Assembly (NCBI RefSeq): GCF_000247815.1
Contig: NC_021673.1
Coordinates: 43,046,706-43,110,705, forward strand
From: Ficedula albicollis
Lineage: Eukaryota; Chordata; Aves; Passeriformes; Muscicapidae
Reading direction: 5' to 3'
Length of the DNA stretch: 64,000 bases
Each line of letters begins with the position of its first letter. Position 1 is the first letter of the stretch. Positions 1-26,989 of the stretch are shown one piece after another. A program made the position numbers and the translations under genes. The notes below the pieces were generated by a model that was not told the origin of the DNA, did no database searches, and was given only the letters and a program-made list of their open reading frames with translations.

Positions 1-13300
<13,300 letters not shown>

Positions 13301-13334
13301 TCACACTGGACCATTAAGGTATTGGAGCTTCTGC

Positions 13335-13445
13335 TGTTGCAGCACTTGGGGACATGATTTGGTGTCATCAGCATTAGGTAAATGGTTGGACTCAGTGATC
13401 TTGGAGGTCTTTTCCCACCCAAGTGACTCGATGAAACTATGTTTC
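13335..13445 (+). mobile_element. CR1 LINE 3'-end fragment
   Basis: The segment around gcattaggtaaatggttgg, then actcagtgatcttggaggtc and ttttcccacc matches the well-known 3' terminal sequence of avian CR1 elements in the plus orientation. It is truncated at its 5' side, as is usual for CR1. Confidence 0.75.
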
Positions 13446-14177
13446 ATTTGCTCTGTGATACAGCTCTTCTTAAGGCATCCCCGTGTTTTGGAGCAGTTTG
13501 ATGTCCTCAAATCCTTTTTTTTGAGGTTTATGTTGGTCTTTGTGCTAGTCTTTCCTTCATGCCTGTGTCAGGATAGAATCCACTGCCTAAGCAATTTCTC
13601 TCATCCCCACTTCTAGACCCCTGCCCTTCCTGAATTCAGAAAAAGTGCTGATATGACAGTGAAGTACCCAGTGAGATAAGTGGTAGACTTATCCTGAAAC
13701 TGTGTTCTGTGTGCAGTGTCTGTTAGTGGGAGTGACTTGCAGCAACAAATCTGCAGTGTGGAACAGAGCCAGAGAAACCATGAGGAGTGAAAGATGTCCA
13801 GGTTACCTAAGCAAATTGGATTGTACAGGGGAAAGATTGGAACATGTGAGAAATTAAGATAGACTGCTCTTAAAAAGTGCAAGACCATTGTCAAGTGTTC
13901 TGTCAATCTTGATTTCCTACTGTTTTAACTGCATTTCTTCCCTTCTCAGGCATCTCTTAGGAACTTGGTGATGGTGATGTCAGTTATCTGCCCCTACTAT
14001 ATTAAGATGTTTCTTCCAAAATGATAAGAAGTGATGTCATTCTCACAATAGAACTGTCACTAAGCTTCAGAGTCATTGTAGTGACTTGCAGGGCTCAGCA
14101 TTCCAGCAAAGCCCTTAGTGCAAATGCTGAAAATCTTTACAGTTTGCCTGTCAAAGATTATCATAGACTTTGAGATG

Positions 14178-14321
14178 TATGGAAAAACTGGAGTCTGTTC
14201 CATGGAAAATCTGCATTTCAGAAAAGGCAAATCAATACAAAGTCAGCGGTATGGAAAAACTGGAGTCTGTTCCATGGAAATTCTGCATTTCAGAAAAGGA
14301 AAATCAATACAAAGTCAGCAA
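14178..14321. repeat. Two-copy tandem duplication, 72-bp unit
   Basis: Copies at 14178-14249 and 14250-14321 both begin tatggaaaaactggagtctg, with only a few mismatches. Confidence 0.93.
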
Positions 14322-15942
14322 GGAGAAAGAGCTTGGTGATCCATGGGATTGGAAGTGCAGAGTGGGAAACTAGGAGTGCAATTACACTACACAGTGAAAT
14401 ATAAAATATAAATAATTGTTCTAACCACCACTAAACTATTTCCAGAAGTGAATTAGTGCAGCCATGTTAGTTTGGCACTGAATACATGCTGAGGAAGCCT
14501 GGCTGTCTCAGTGACAGGGCACATTGGCCTGAAAGGAATGTGCCAGCCTATCTGCACAGCTCTTGGGACCAGGGGCATGAGGGTGTTGAATGTCTGCAGA
14601 GTCTGGTCTGACAGGCCTGGTGTACAGCCAGCTGGGACCTCTTCACATTGCATACCACCTTAGGAGAGACGTGCTGTGAAAGAGCTTGTCTCAGTGAGCC
14701 AAGATAAACGAGCAGTAACAGATGATATAATTTCCTTCTCTGAACTTACCATCAGAGAGGTAAAGCCCTCTTTAAGCCAAGGAACTGTGGTAGTAGAAGA
14801 GCACAAGTCATCAACTGACTAGGAATATACTGGCTCTAAAATCCAACAGAACTTCCTGTCTGGGGAGAGACACTTTGAGACTGCCATCTGATAGAGCAGT
14901 TGCAAGAGGAACTTTGATCAGTTTTTGAAATAAATTAAATGATACAACTGCAAGTGTAAGAGTTGAACACTTACAGTCATTCAGGAGCTCCCTCCTAGTC
15001 CTGTGTTCCCATGTTTCACAATTCTGTTCAAGCATCAGAGTCAACAATACATCCCACTCTTGAATCACCTGGGAAGAGCAGGTCCTAATTATAACCTTGT
15101 GGAGTAATATTCTGTTCTTATCTTTCATATATCTCTTATTTACATATATTTCAACTATATTTCAGTTAACACAGTTGAGGTGTGAAAGCTGTGGTTTGTC
15201 TGGTAGCCAGAGACTATAATCTTAAAAATATGTAAGGAATTAAGCTGCTTCAGCTGGACAGTTAATTAAGCAATTTTGTTTTATCATGATTCTTTTTAAG
15301 TAGCAGTGATAAAAGCAGGAAGCTCTTGGCCAAATTTTTTGTAACAATATGCCAAACAATGTACGTCATGATTTCAGCCATTCTAGTCATGAGGACCTGA
15401 GACCTGCTGAATGCAGCCAGATGAAAAGTCTACCTAACCTAGTAAGTAGATACTTATGGAAAAAATGTCCGGAGGCGGTCATGCTTACAGTGATTTTTTC
15501 CATCATGCTCTTCAGGCCTTCAGTGACTGGGAGACTCTTTTGTTCAACAGTTACTGCTGACCTACTGAATAGAACTGCTGAATCAATGAAGTCATGATTT
15601 TTCTGATCCATGTACAGTTTGTGCCTCACAATAACCAATGAAAGTAAGTTTAGTTTATTATTACAAAAAAACCCCATGCCTTCCAATATTCCAATGTAAT
15701 ATTCTAATTTTACTTGAAACATCGCTCTCATATTCTTCTCTAGATGTTTTTCCGTTATCTTTTGATAACCTTTTTGATAATGGAATGACTAGAGCTGCAA
15801 ATAGTATTCATATAGTGTTTGTGCCTGTTTACAGGGCAGATTTCTCATGTTTTTCTCATTAATTTTTAAATAAATATCAGGTATGTTTGTTCCTTTAAGC
15901 ATCAGATGTTTTCAGATTTCTTTTGTGGTGATACTAACACAC

Positions 15943-15959
15943 CATATATATATAAATAT

Positions 15960-15992
<33 letters not shown>

Positions 15993-16024
15993 GTGTGTGT
16001 ATATGTATACATACATATGTGTGT
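15943..16024. repeat. AT/GT-rich microsatellite
   Basis: A compound dinucleotide tract: (TA)n with interruptions, then (TG)5 at 15991-16000, then mixed TA/CA steps. Confidence 0.9.
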
Positions 16025-19000
16025 TTTCTCTTCCCCTCTTGATGTGCATTGCATTTAATGACAGTGAATAGCCTCTGGCATTTTATCACCCATTCAGTAT
16101 TGAACCACCTCCAAAGCTTTTCGTAGCCAGCCCTAGATTTCCTCAGCCTAATAGTTTTGTGTCATTGATTTCTTTTTTTCCTTTGTTTTACTATGTGTGT
16201 TCTTTTCCACATTGTTTGTGAATATATTGAAGGCCCACATCTGCCAGCAGAGCCTAAGTCAATGAATCCTGAAAAAGAATACAAGCAATATAAAATTCAA
16301 CCTATAAAAACAATTCAGCCTTTTTTCTTCTCACTAAAATGAATTTTGCCATTTTAGTTTTATTGTTTATTTATGACATAAGTAGATGTATTTTTAATTT
16401 GTGTTCACAATGCAGTTCTGCTTTTCAAAGCACTTATAGGATAATGTAAATAGACGACAACAGAAATTCACTGCTTTCTGATAACTTAAATATCACACGT
16501 TGACATTAATGACTAATGTTTTTATTTCACATTTCACTGTATGGGATTCTGGCACATACTGACAATTGAGGGTGATTGTCAGGAAAGAACTATATAGAAG
16601 AAACTGTTGTTTTAATTTTTTTAAAATAAATGAATGTTAGAATATAAAGGTTGTCTTTGACTGTCTACAATCTCCTATTGGCTTAATCCACTATACTTAC
16701 TTATTAAGCTATGAATACCTGCAAATCCTTTGAAGGATTAACTGTATCTGCCTGCTAAGCTGTCCAAGGCAGTTAAAAATAACTGCAGGCTGATTCTACT
16801 GACACACTAAAAATTGGACCTGCTCTACATTTTGTGTTGTATTTGCTGCTGCTTTGACAGATGTGATACAGTCTGGAGGTACTTAATCCTTCCATGAAGT
16901 TGGGTTGACCAAGTGCCCTCAATACCCCAGTTCTGACTAGCTACTGTTTTCCCTTACAGCCCATACAGGATCAGCATTTGCTTGTCTCATGAAAAATGCC
17001 AGTGACCAAGAACATACAAGGTGGAAAAAGAAATTCAGCTTAATATCAATTCACTAAATAAGGTGTCCTTCTCTTTACACAAATGGTCTGCAGTGCAGTC
17101 CTTCCTGTTTGTTATTTTTTTTCTAGCTGTATTCATTGACTGCAGAAAATGTGTTTCTTTTCCACATTCACAAAATTTTAATATTCTAATACAATATAAG
17201 GATATATGCTGGATGCTGCTAGGTATTGTTATGAAGGCAGCCAAACTTAGGAGATTCATCACAGTGGAAGCCTTACAGGGAATGCACAGTTTGTCTCAAT
17301 GGGCTGGAGAGTGCACGAGACAGCAGCACATTAAAATGTGTCCTGACTACCTCTATTCCTGCTGGCTGTCAAAGAAGAAGAGTTGAACTTCACCACCTCC
17401 CTTGATCAAGGAAGTTAAATAGTGCAATATACAAATGGAAACTTTGAGACAAGACTTTGCACTTTCTGTTGTCTTTTGCCAGATATTTTCTCTCGGAAGT
17501 CTTGTACTGGTACAACAGAAATTTCTGGCTTCAAAAGGATGCCATAACTGCTGGTGTTTTCTTGCTGTCAAAGGACATAATGGGACAGTGATTCTCTGCT
17601 ACAGTGATTCCTACCTTCATTAACAGATTGTTTAGGTTCCTGCACAAAAAAAAGCAGAAGTTCAAGTGCACATAACAGCTGAAACGGGTTCTCACACTTA
17701 CAAGAGCTGAAGGAATACAACATGGCATAAAGTTATTTTCCCTCCAAGTGCTAGGCATGAGGCCAATTAATACTTAGCTGGATGCATGAAACCTGCATTT
17801 GTTTAAAGCTGAAGGGGGAATATTGAAAACCAACTTCAGTGAGATGCAGGTACTCACAAGGGACAGCTCTGTCAGCATTCCTTATAGTGAACTCCTGACT
17901 GTAAGCCAATATATGAATATTGAAAAATATGAACTTGGGTTGGGGTTTGACAGCCACCCTGTCAGAGTGCAAAGCACTGAGAAGTGCAGAAGGAATATTG
18001 GATCCATTGGTGTGGATTCATCCCTCAATCCCCAAAAAATATAGCTGCTAGAATTCTTTAGCTTAGCTAGTTCAACAGCTAAGTTGTTGATGATTAATTA
18101 CTCAATTATTATGCTACTTGGCAGTAGGAGAGCTGTAGATTTTCCTGCTCTTCTAAATATGTAAGCAAACTGCACAACCCAAGCTGAAGGTTCTAGCTCA
18201 GACACAATAAGCAATATAACTACATTAACATTAATATGTGCTAATTTATGTCTAAAATACAGATTAAAAATTGTGCTGAGACAACTTCATACTGAGCTAT
18301 ATCAGGAAATCACATTGTGCTTTTCCCATTTCTATCTAAGGGAAGTCAACAAAAACTTGGGAGAGTTACATTTTAACACCTTGTTCCAGTCAATGTCTGT
18401 CTGTGTGTGGCCCTGGAAGTGCAGTGGGTGAGCAGATACATTACTTGTGATACTTCAGGGTTTCTTATTGCAGAATTTCTACAGTGCCCTGTATTGCACT
18501 ACTCAAGCAACGAATGACACAGATGTACCAGGTAGATTGTGTGGTTCTATTTACTGCAATACTAATTTTTCTAATTAGGCATATATTTCCTAATGTTTGA
18601 TTTTATCTGATCTTCACCACAAACTGTCAAGTTAAATTTTACTCAACATGTATTTTTGGAGGGAGAAAATGGGCTTGTATAAAATGCACTTCCTAACATA
18701 AGCTATTTGGTATTTTGTTGTGAAGAGAAAGTAGCATTCTTATGTTTTAAAAGGGAAATCTTGTGGAACCCAAGCTTGTCAAATTTTTGCCAGAAACTTG
18801 CTGGTTGCCTGCCAGCTCTCTACCCATGCACTTGGCAGGTGGCCCAGCCTTCCAAGAGCTGCAGCTGCCTCTGCGTCAGGGCTGGCAGCACTTGCAGGGC
18901 TGCAGGTCCCTGAGCAGGTGTCCAGATGGACTCCTTCCCAAAGGGTCCCTGTCACCCTGGGGTGACACACTGTGCCTCCTGCCTCCAGCAGGGCTGCAAG

Positions 19001-19254
19001 CTAAGGAACTTCCAGGCCTGGAAATGTTTCATCTTGTGCCAGCTTTCAGCAGTTCTTTCAAAAATTGTTTTATAAGTGGACATCCTATTTCTGTCTCTAA
19101 TTGTACCTGGAAACAGGGATGAATGCCTTTAACACATCACTTTGTAGCAGTCCTGCTTCTGAAGAAGGTTCTTCATGAAGAAATGACACAAACTGCAACA
19201 GCATGTTTAGAGGAATGTTTCTTTTTAAGTTGGAATTTGGCTTTTGAAATTAGC

Positions 19255-20070
19255 ATTACATTTTGTTGAAGTTTTCTGCTTTCCTTTTATCTTAATAATC
19301 ATTTTTTCCCCCTAATAATATCTAATCTCGAGATTCAATCAGACATCAGCAATATCTTGTGGACTAACATGCAATTTTTTAATCAGTTAAATACTCATGG
19401 TAGTTGATACAACCTTGGTATTAATAATGTATTGTGAAAGAACTGTAAGAATAAATAGAAGCTGATAAGCTTTATGTTGGTGTGTACGTGGTTGTTGACC
19501 CTAGTATTTTTATCCTATCTTTTTAGGGCTGAGAAAAGTACAATTTAAGAGCATGGAGCATTCTGGGGTGTGTAACTCTTTGTATAAAAGTAAGTGCCAA
19601 CTCAGGTTAATGAATAATAAAAGTGCACAAAGCAATTTTCTTCCTTTTCCTGATTATTCTTTATTACATTTTGTTGAAGTTTTCTGCTTTCCTTTTATCT
19701 TAATAATCATTTTTTCCCCCTAATAATATCTAATCTCGAGATTCAATCAGACATCAGCAATATCTTGTGGACTAACATGCAATTTTTTAATCAGTTAAAT
19801 ACTCATGGTAGTTGATACAACCTTGGTATTAATAATGTATTGTGAAAGAACTGTAAGAATAAATAGAAGCTGATAAGCTTTATGTTGGTGTGTACGTGGT
19901 TGTTGACCCTAGTATTTTTATCCTATCTTTTTAGGGCTGAGAAAAGTACAATTTAAGAGCATGGAGCATTCTGGGGTGTGTAACTCTTTGTATAAAAGTA
20001 AGTGCCAACTCAGGTTAATGAATAATAAAAGTGCACAAAGCAATTTTCTTCCTTTTCCTGAATATTCTTT
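19255..20070. repeat. Two-copy tandem duplication, 408-bp unit
   Basis: Copies at 19255-19662 and 19663-20070 both begin attacattttgttgaag. They appear identical apart from a t/a difference near the end (gattattc versus gaatattc). Neither copy carries a recognised gene. Confidence 0.95.
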
Positions 20071-20230
20071 AATATTTTGCTGCATTTTTAATAGTTTTCT
20101 AGAAAACTTGTCTTTCCTAATGAAGCTCTTCTCCAAAAATAAATCAACTCCACAATAATAGGCAGGGTTGGAGAAGAACTATTTTCTCTGCTCCAGCTAT
20201 TGCTTGTAGATTGCTACTAGATGCCATGTA

Positions 20231-20270
20231 AATCAATCAATCAGTTAATCAATCAATCAATCAATCAATC
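20231..20270. repeat. (AATC)n microsatellite
   Basis: A tetranucleotide tract of about ten units with one gtta interruption. Confidence 0.93.
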
Positions 20271-21720
20271 TCAACTTTATTGAAGCTAAATAATGATATT
20301 GAAAGACATGTGAATGTAATGAAGAAACTGTGATACACCAAATATTTCACAGACTGTTGTCTGGAGATGATACCTTTTTATGACTGCCCTCAAAAGAATG
20401 TAATGAAGAATTTTTAATTAACAATACAGTAAAGTATAAGAAAATCTTGTAATTAATTTGGCAAATAGAAACAGTGGTAGAAGACATTTTGATAAAATTT
20501 CTCTAGCTTAGTAACTTTTTCAGCAAATTTGCCTAGTGATTTTACTCAGACCTTGCCCCACTAAAGGCAGTAAGTCAGTTCCTGAAGTTCCTAGTGGAGT
20601 AGAGTAACAGTTTAAGAGTCTAGGTGGGTATTACTTTGGATTGTAGAATGTTACCTCACAGTGCAAAAAGTGAAGGACTAAACACTGCCTTATTTAGGGA
20701 ATCAATGGTCTGTCAAAATCATTACAAAAGGTGGAATCACTATAATTTAAAAACAAATAATAATAAATTTCCTCTCCTGTTTCTCAGCTAGTACATTATG
20801 TTGGAGTGGAAGTTAGCCTTGTTGTGCATTTTACAGATGCTTCCAAATAGCTGCCCAAAATGAAACCAAGCTAAATTTATTTGCCCCTGTGCACCTGCAG
20901 CTTTATGTGTATTTGAAAGCACTGGAAATTTGTTAATAATAAAATTAGAATGAAATAGAAATAAATCATACACATTGTTTATTGCTGATGTGATGACAAG
21001 TAGTTTCTCTTTGGTTTTACTACTCTGTTGCACTAGCCAATATAAAAATTTTGCCAACATGTTGTTCACAACACTTACATATTACCAATAACTAACTCAA
21101 TTTCGGCTTACAAACTTAATAACATCATGCTTACATAAAGTAGACTATGATGGTCACATCTTCAGCTACATCCTGGCATAGCTCCAACAGCATAGCTGCT
21201 GACTTCATGAGGATTTGGATACAAACTTAAAGTTAAGCCCATGCTTAACTGCTTTGTCAATCTGTCTCTCTCTCCCCCTCTCCTCCTGCTGTTACTATCA
21301 TATGACATCTATGAGATTTAGCTCATGCTGACATATGAGTGAATGTTCAGGTATTTCTATACACCCTTTGTACACAAAGCTGTGATTGATTTACTCATGT
21401 TTCTAGCCTGAAGGAAAGACTGATCCACTGTGACTTCCAGCGTGGTGTGAGCGTGTGTGTGTGTTTATCTGTTCTCTAAGGCCACGTGTGGGCCTCTCAT
21501 CCAACCAAAACTTCTGTAAGAAGGGAGACTGCATTTCAGAATAAAACATCTCTGGGATTCCGTGCCAAAACTCATGCTTTTTGTAGCAGTTTTAAATTAA
21601 GTCCTCTTCTTTTTTGGTTTTTGATTTAAATCATTTAGAGGTATCAATAACTTGATAAACATTTTTTTCATTGTATTTAAAAACATTACATCAGTAATAG
21701 TAGCAAAGATTTATAAAGTG

Positions 21721-21852
21721 AGTTGTATAACTACTATTACATATAATCTCACGCACAAAACAGAAGTTATTACACAAAGGAAGGTTAGTTGTATAACTAC
21801 TATTACATATAATCTCACATACAAAACAGAAGTTATTACACAAAGGAAGGTT
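21721..21852. repeat. Two-copy tandem duplication, 66-bp unit
   Basis: Copies at 21721-21786 and 21787-21852 both begin agttgtataactactattac. The visible difference is cgca versus cata. Confidence 0.93.
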
Positions 21853-24800
21853 TAATAAAATTATGACTGTAGGCAGTGGCTTTCATGTAAGTTTTTCAAA
21901 TACTTAATAAACTAAGAGATTTTACCAGAAGTGTATAACCTTGTGTTTATGTGATTTATGTGCATTCTTCCCCCAAAACAGCATTCAGCTACAATGAGGT
22001 TTAGTTGGGCATTTACATTTACATGGCCACATTAATGAATGTGATATTTGACTGTCTAGAAAGCTGTGGATATATTTAAACAAAAGGTTTTATAACTGCT
22101 TTAATTATTGTGATAAATCAGGGCTAAGGGACAATATTGTCATAAATTAGAGAGAAAAAATATTTTAAGCATGTATTTCCTTAAATTTTGTCTCCTAAAA
22201 AGTTGGACAGCACTTCTGTGTATCTCTTCTTAGTTTATTATTTGCTAGATGCACTGTTGTTTCCCCTGGCATGTGTGTTCTGTAAGGCAAGGCACAAGAG
22301 AATCAAGACATAAACATCTTACCATGTCACAAATCCAATTAACTCTGACAAGGGCTAGTAAAGTCAAGTGAATAACAAAGCACTGCTGTCTGGAAGCAGC
22401 TTTGCAGACAGTAGGACACCAGCTGGATGAGGCAAAAGTACTTCAGGCAGCTGAATTTTCTGCCTCCACTAAGACCATCTTATACCCCGGCGAGGTCACA
22501 GTGCTGTAGCATTTTCAAGCGTCAGATCACATCTCTTCACTGTTTCTAAGCGGCAGGGAAGAGGAGGAGGAGGGAAGCGTTCCCCTCACAGAATGTAAAA
22601 TATGTGCTAATGTCATTACAAGGTAATGCAGCAAAGCAGAAACTGCAGTTACCATTGCACAGCCTCTCCTCAACCACCACCACAGCATTGGGTTACGAGA
22701 GAAACCTCCAAAAGATTTCAGTGAGACAATCCTCGGGCAGAAATCGTGGTGGTTTTCTAATCCCAAGGCCTGTGCATGTTGAAAATAGCTCACCTTTTTC
22801 TAGCTCTTGACACATGTAGCTACCCTATGTCTCATTTAATGAAACTGAATTATTAAATGATTGCTTCAATGGTCTGCTGTGTTCATCCATGCTAGAGACT
22901 CAAAAATGTGGGGGAATTTCTCATCTGGAGTATAGCAGTATCAATCTAGAGACATTCCTTTGGCAAAGTTATTTTGGGTTTATCTTGAGAGGAGACACCA
23001 CTCCCTGCCTGTCTGACTGGAAATTGAAATTCTTCACTGCGTGTTTCCAGATAGAAAGGAAATACGTGCTCTGTTTTCTTTGTGTAACCCAAACAACACA
23101 TTGTTACCCTTGGAATCTTTTCTTCCTCGAACCTATTTCCCTGCCATGCAGTATCCTTAGGTGTAAAATGCTTTCCACTTGCACTGTAGCAATGGAAGGA
23201 ATGTTAGACCCATATACAATACTCCGTATTTGTACCGTTAATTGTCAACATTATTTGCAGCTCCTAATAACCTACTTTTCTAGTAGCCAGAAGAGTCAAA
23301 TATGTAGTTTGTCAGCTTTAACATGGGTTAGAAAATGGAAACAAACAGATATCCTCAACTTTGGGATGAAGGAAGGAGTATTTCTTAGGAAACAATAAGA
23401 GAATTTGGGTTAGCTCATAACTCACAGCTAGTTTGCAGCTGACATTTCCCAGCACTTTTCTAATGTTTCTATTTGATTGAAATTAAAATTACATTAGCTT
23501 CAGCAAAATTTTCCAAAGGGAGATTTCTTTAGTTCAGAATGAGATTTCTGGGTTCTAGAATCCAGAAACAAATACACACAGTGACTCAATGATTAGGTTA
23601 TTAAATTACCAGATTTAGAGCAGGAAACTGAAACTATTTCCCATCTTCTAATTCTTTATGTTTCTATGCACTGCATCTTTTGACTCTTTCACCCCCGCAA
23701 CTTAAAAAAAAAAAAAATTTGTTAATCTTGGAGTTGGTCCCAATTTTCCTGATTCTCAGGATCACTGAGAATTACTATCACATCTCATGGAGTAAGATGG
23801 GTAAATTGAATTGTCAAGATGGTCTCTGTAATCAGAAAAAGGAGCAATGAAAGAATAAAAATATGCAGGATTGCTTCTACAGAAAATTAAAAATTAAACA
23901 TGTCACCATGCTTGTACTTTTTTTCTAATTGCATTGAAACTTGATCTTCTTGTTACAACTTTGGACACAAATAGAATTTAGCAAATGGAAATATGCTGTA
24001 GAAGCAGCACAGGCATATGCTGACATATGATTACCATATGTCAGTCCACAGTGATTCTCAAGCTCCTGAGACATGTTTTGTTCTTTAAATAGTTTTCCAT
24101 CTTTTTAACATTTTGAAGCACATTGACTATTTTCATTATGCTTTCTTCCTCCTTTCTTTGAAGCCACATGCATTTACAACTGACTTAGATTAGGCAGGAA
24201 GGACAGATAGAAAGAAGCTAAAATAGCTTTCAGAAATTACTACTACAGTCAAATATATTAGGAACTTCAAGAGTCAACATGAACTATTGAAATAAAATAA
24301 AGTCTACTTTAATCTTTATAAATAAAGAAAACGTATGGGTTAGGATTTTTGTCCCGCATTCATCCAGGATCACATGCAGTATTTTGCTCCTGGGATGTAA
24401 CACAGCAAGTTAAAATTTAATTTAAAAAGCAACAAAACCCGCTTTGTATTTAATCACGTATCATTCAAACCTGAGGTTTTGAATTGAACTGGAGACTGTT
24501 TGAGTCAGAACTTCACAGACTCACACAGAGAACAGCAGCTGCCAACAGGGTATTTCCTGTTGCTTTTCACAACAAACAAACAAAAAAGGGATATCTCTGT
24601 ATGATTTGCAGATGTGCAGCATGAAGGCATTTAGATGCAAGTTTTACAGAGGCCTACAATTTTAGGCAAATAATAGATAAAACCCCCTCCTATTTCTTAA
24701 AAAACCAACTCCATCACTATAGACTTAACATCTTTCAACAAATTGTGTGGCAAGTTCCTAAAAGTTTTGGAGAAAAAAATACTTAAAATGTACTCAAATG

Positions 24801-25464
24801 CCTGTGAGAGCTTAAAAAATAAGGAAGAAAAATGAGAACATACATAAAAATTCTACTGCACATTCTTAAGGTAGAAAAACTGTACTGAACACATTTTTTG
24901 GTGTTCGCAACATCTCATATGGACTTTATCAGCAAAATAATTTATTTCTTTAGTGAAAAGATCTCTTCTCAAGAGAGATATAATCTATTTCTGAATCTCT
25001 GGACAAATGCTGAGAATAATCACTTCAACAAACAAGTCATTAGTAAGAATTTACTTTTTCAGTGCCTGGAGACATAACATAATTTCCTAATAAGCTTCAG
25101 CCTCCTAACTGTTGCAAACCAAAGACATCCAGTATTAGACTTTCCTACTAAGTGTGCATATCAGCTTGGGCCAGCACAGGAAGAATTCTTATGGCTGGAC
25201 TGAAAGACCCAATGTTTCCTCAGAGCCTCTGATTCAACATAGGTACATTTTCTTTCTAGCTCTGTGTCTTAAAAAGGGTCAAAGCTCTGCAGTGTTGAAG
25301 GGCATAAAGTAGTGCTTGACACATTGGACATAAACACATACGTCATGCAGACATCCTCCTGTTGGGAATAAATCAATTCCTGCTTGCACTAAAAGGCACT
25401 GATGTAATCACAAATGTTTTAGAGACCTTTTACTGCTAACTGGGTTACACTGGAAATTTTGCCC

Positions 25465-25586
25465 CTCTGCAAGTTATGGATTGTGTCTTAGTATACCTTT
25501 GTTGAAATAAAGGTACTCCTGTCAACTCTGCAAGTTATGGATTGTGTCTTAGTATACTTTTGTTGAAATAAAGGTACTTTATTACT
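25465..25586. repeat. Two-copy tandem duplication, 61-bp unit
   Basis: Copies at 25465-25525 and 25526-25586 share ctctgcaagttatggattgt and the following bases through aaataaaggtact, with a single c/t difference in the core; the ends diverge. Confidence 0.9.
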
Positions 25587-26989
25587 TTGGGAGTTGAACT
25601 GGAAACCAAAGTTCTATCAGATTTGTGCTGGCCTTCTCTACAGGAAGGTAAACAATCCAAAATGTATGGTGATATGTGAATAGTTCTCCTCCCACAACCT
25701 CTTTGGTTGCCAGAGTGATTGTAATTGGGTGGGCAGATTTCTTCTGGATGACACCAGAAGAGAAAAATGAAGAAGATTATACAAAACCATATTTTGTCTC
25801 TTATCCTAGGAAAGTCTTACAGAGCACAATTTGGATGATCTCTGGACTTAAACCCATTACCACAAAAAGATAATGATGCTATTGTGAGACCCAAATGAAG
25901 GGAAAACACATAATACTATATACAAGGAAAATGAGAGGAGATCTTGAACGAGCAAAGAGGAGGTACATGATGGAGTTATTTACCAGGTACTATAATGTGA
26001 AGAAAAGCAGAGCACCTCTTCTCAAAAGGGAATTACAGAAATTTATTGAGGATATTTTAGCATCATTCCTCTAAATCCCTTATGCTCCACAGTTCCCTGT
26101 TTCTCAGTGGTATTCCCTTGCTCTCAGAATTTTTGCACCCACTTGTTCTTTCCACATCCCAACATCCTGTCTATGCTTGTCTCCTAGGCTCAGCATTTCT
26201 GACTGTTAACAAAGCTGTCACAGTGGTAAACACTGTCAGAAAGACATCCTGTCTCTATTTTTTTTTTTTTGTATGTGAAAGCAAGGGGTAAGAAGGGTGT
26301 ACTCAAGGTGTTTTCCTGGCACTGTTACAGTGCCTGGAGGGCAAAGGCTATTCCTCCTCCCCTGTGCCACCAAGCAATCCATGTTCCAGCACCAGAGTGA
26401 AAAGCAGGATATCAAACAAGTGAAACAGTGTCACTTAGAAACCGGAGGAGTGAGAAAAGAGGACTTCCTTCTGCCTGTGAAGTTTTTATGTACATAGTGG
26501 AGACTGGTGTGAAACATATCTATGTGAGACAGGTGAAAGGGGAACTTGGTGCTTCTTAGAGGTCCCGTGATTGAGGAAGTTTTGTGAGAGACATTTTTTC
26601 AGGGAGTTTCCAAATAGGTGATAATGATGTGCAGTACTGGGCCAATTCCCACCAGATGCAAAATAACTTCTCTGAGAATATACTGGAGCTGTGAGGAACC
26701 TCAGCCCCTACAATTTACAGCTGTCAATCTGCTCCTGCTGCTCTGAATGACTTGCTAAAGTAAGCACAGCCTCTGCTGGTTTATTCATTGAGCACAGGTG
26801 ATGCACAATTATTTTCCAGGAAAATATATTCCACAGCACTCTGAAAGTAAAAATACTGCATTTAAATGAGATTCACAGCAGCATGTTTTATTGACTTTGA
26901 GAGACAGATTCAGAAAAAGAGGATTACCAAGCTGAGACTAATAGTTACATTCAACATACTTACACTAGTTTACGTTGTAAACAAGAATT

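Larger units (their letters stand above)
13450..26960. other. Intergenic DNA, no gene recognised
   Basis: AT-rich sequence with scattered tandem duplications and two microsatellites (listed separately). The longest frames (for example 22889-23398) show no recognisable protein similarity, low complexity or splice context. Confidence 0.55.

Noticed and set aside
20231..20270. Regularly spaced AATC units considered as a CRISPR-like array
   Set aside because: A plain tetranucleotide microsatellite in a vertebrate genome, with no spacers.
22889..23398. A 169-codon plus-strand frame
   Set aside because: No recognisable domain, no splice context and Cys/Ser/Thr-rich random-like composition. Treated as chance.
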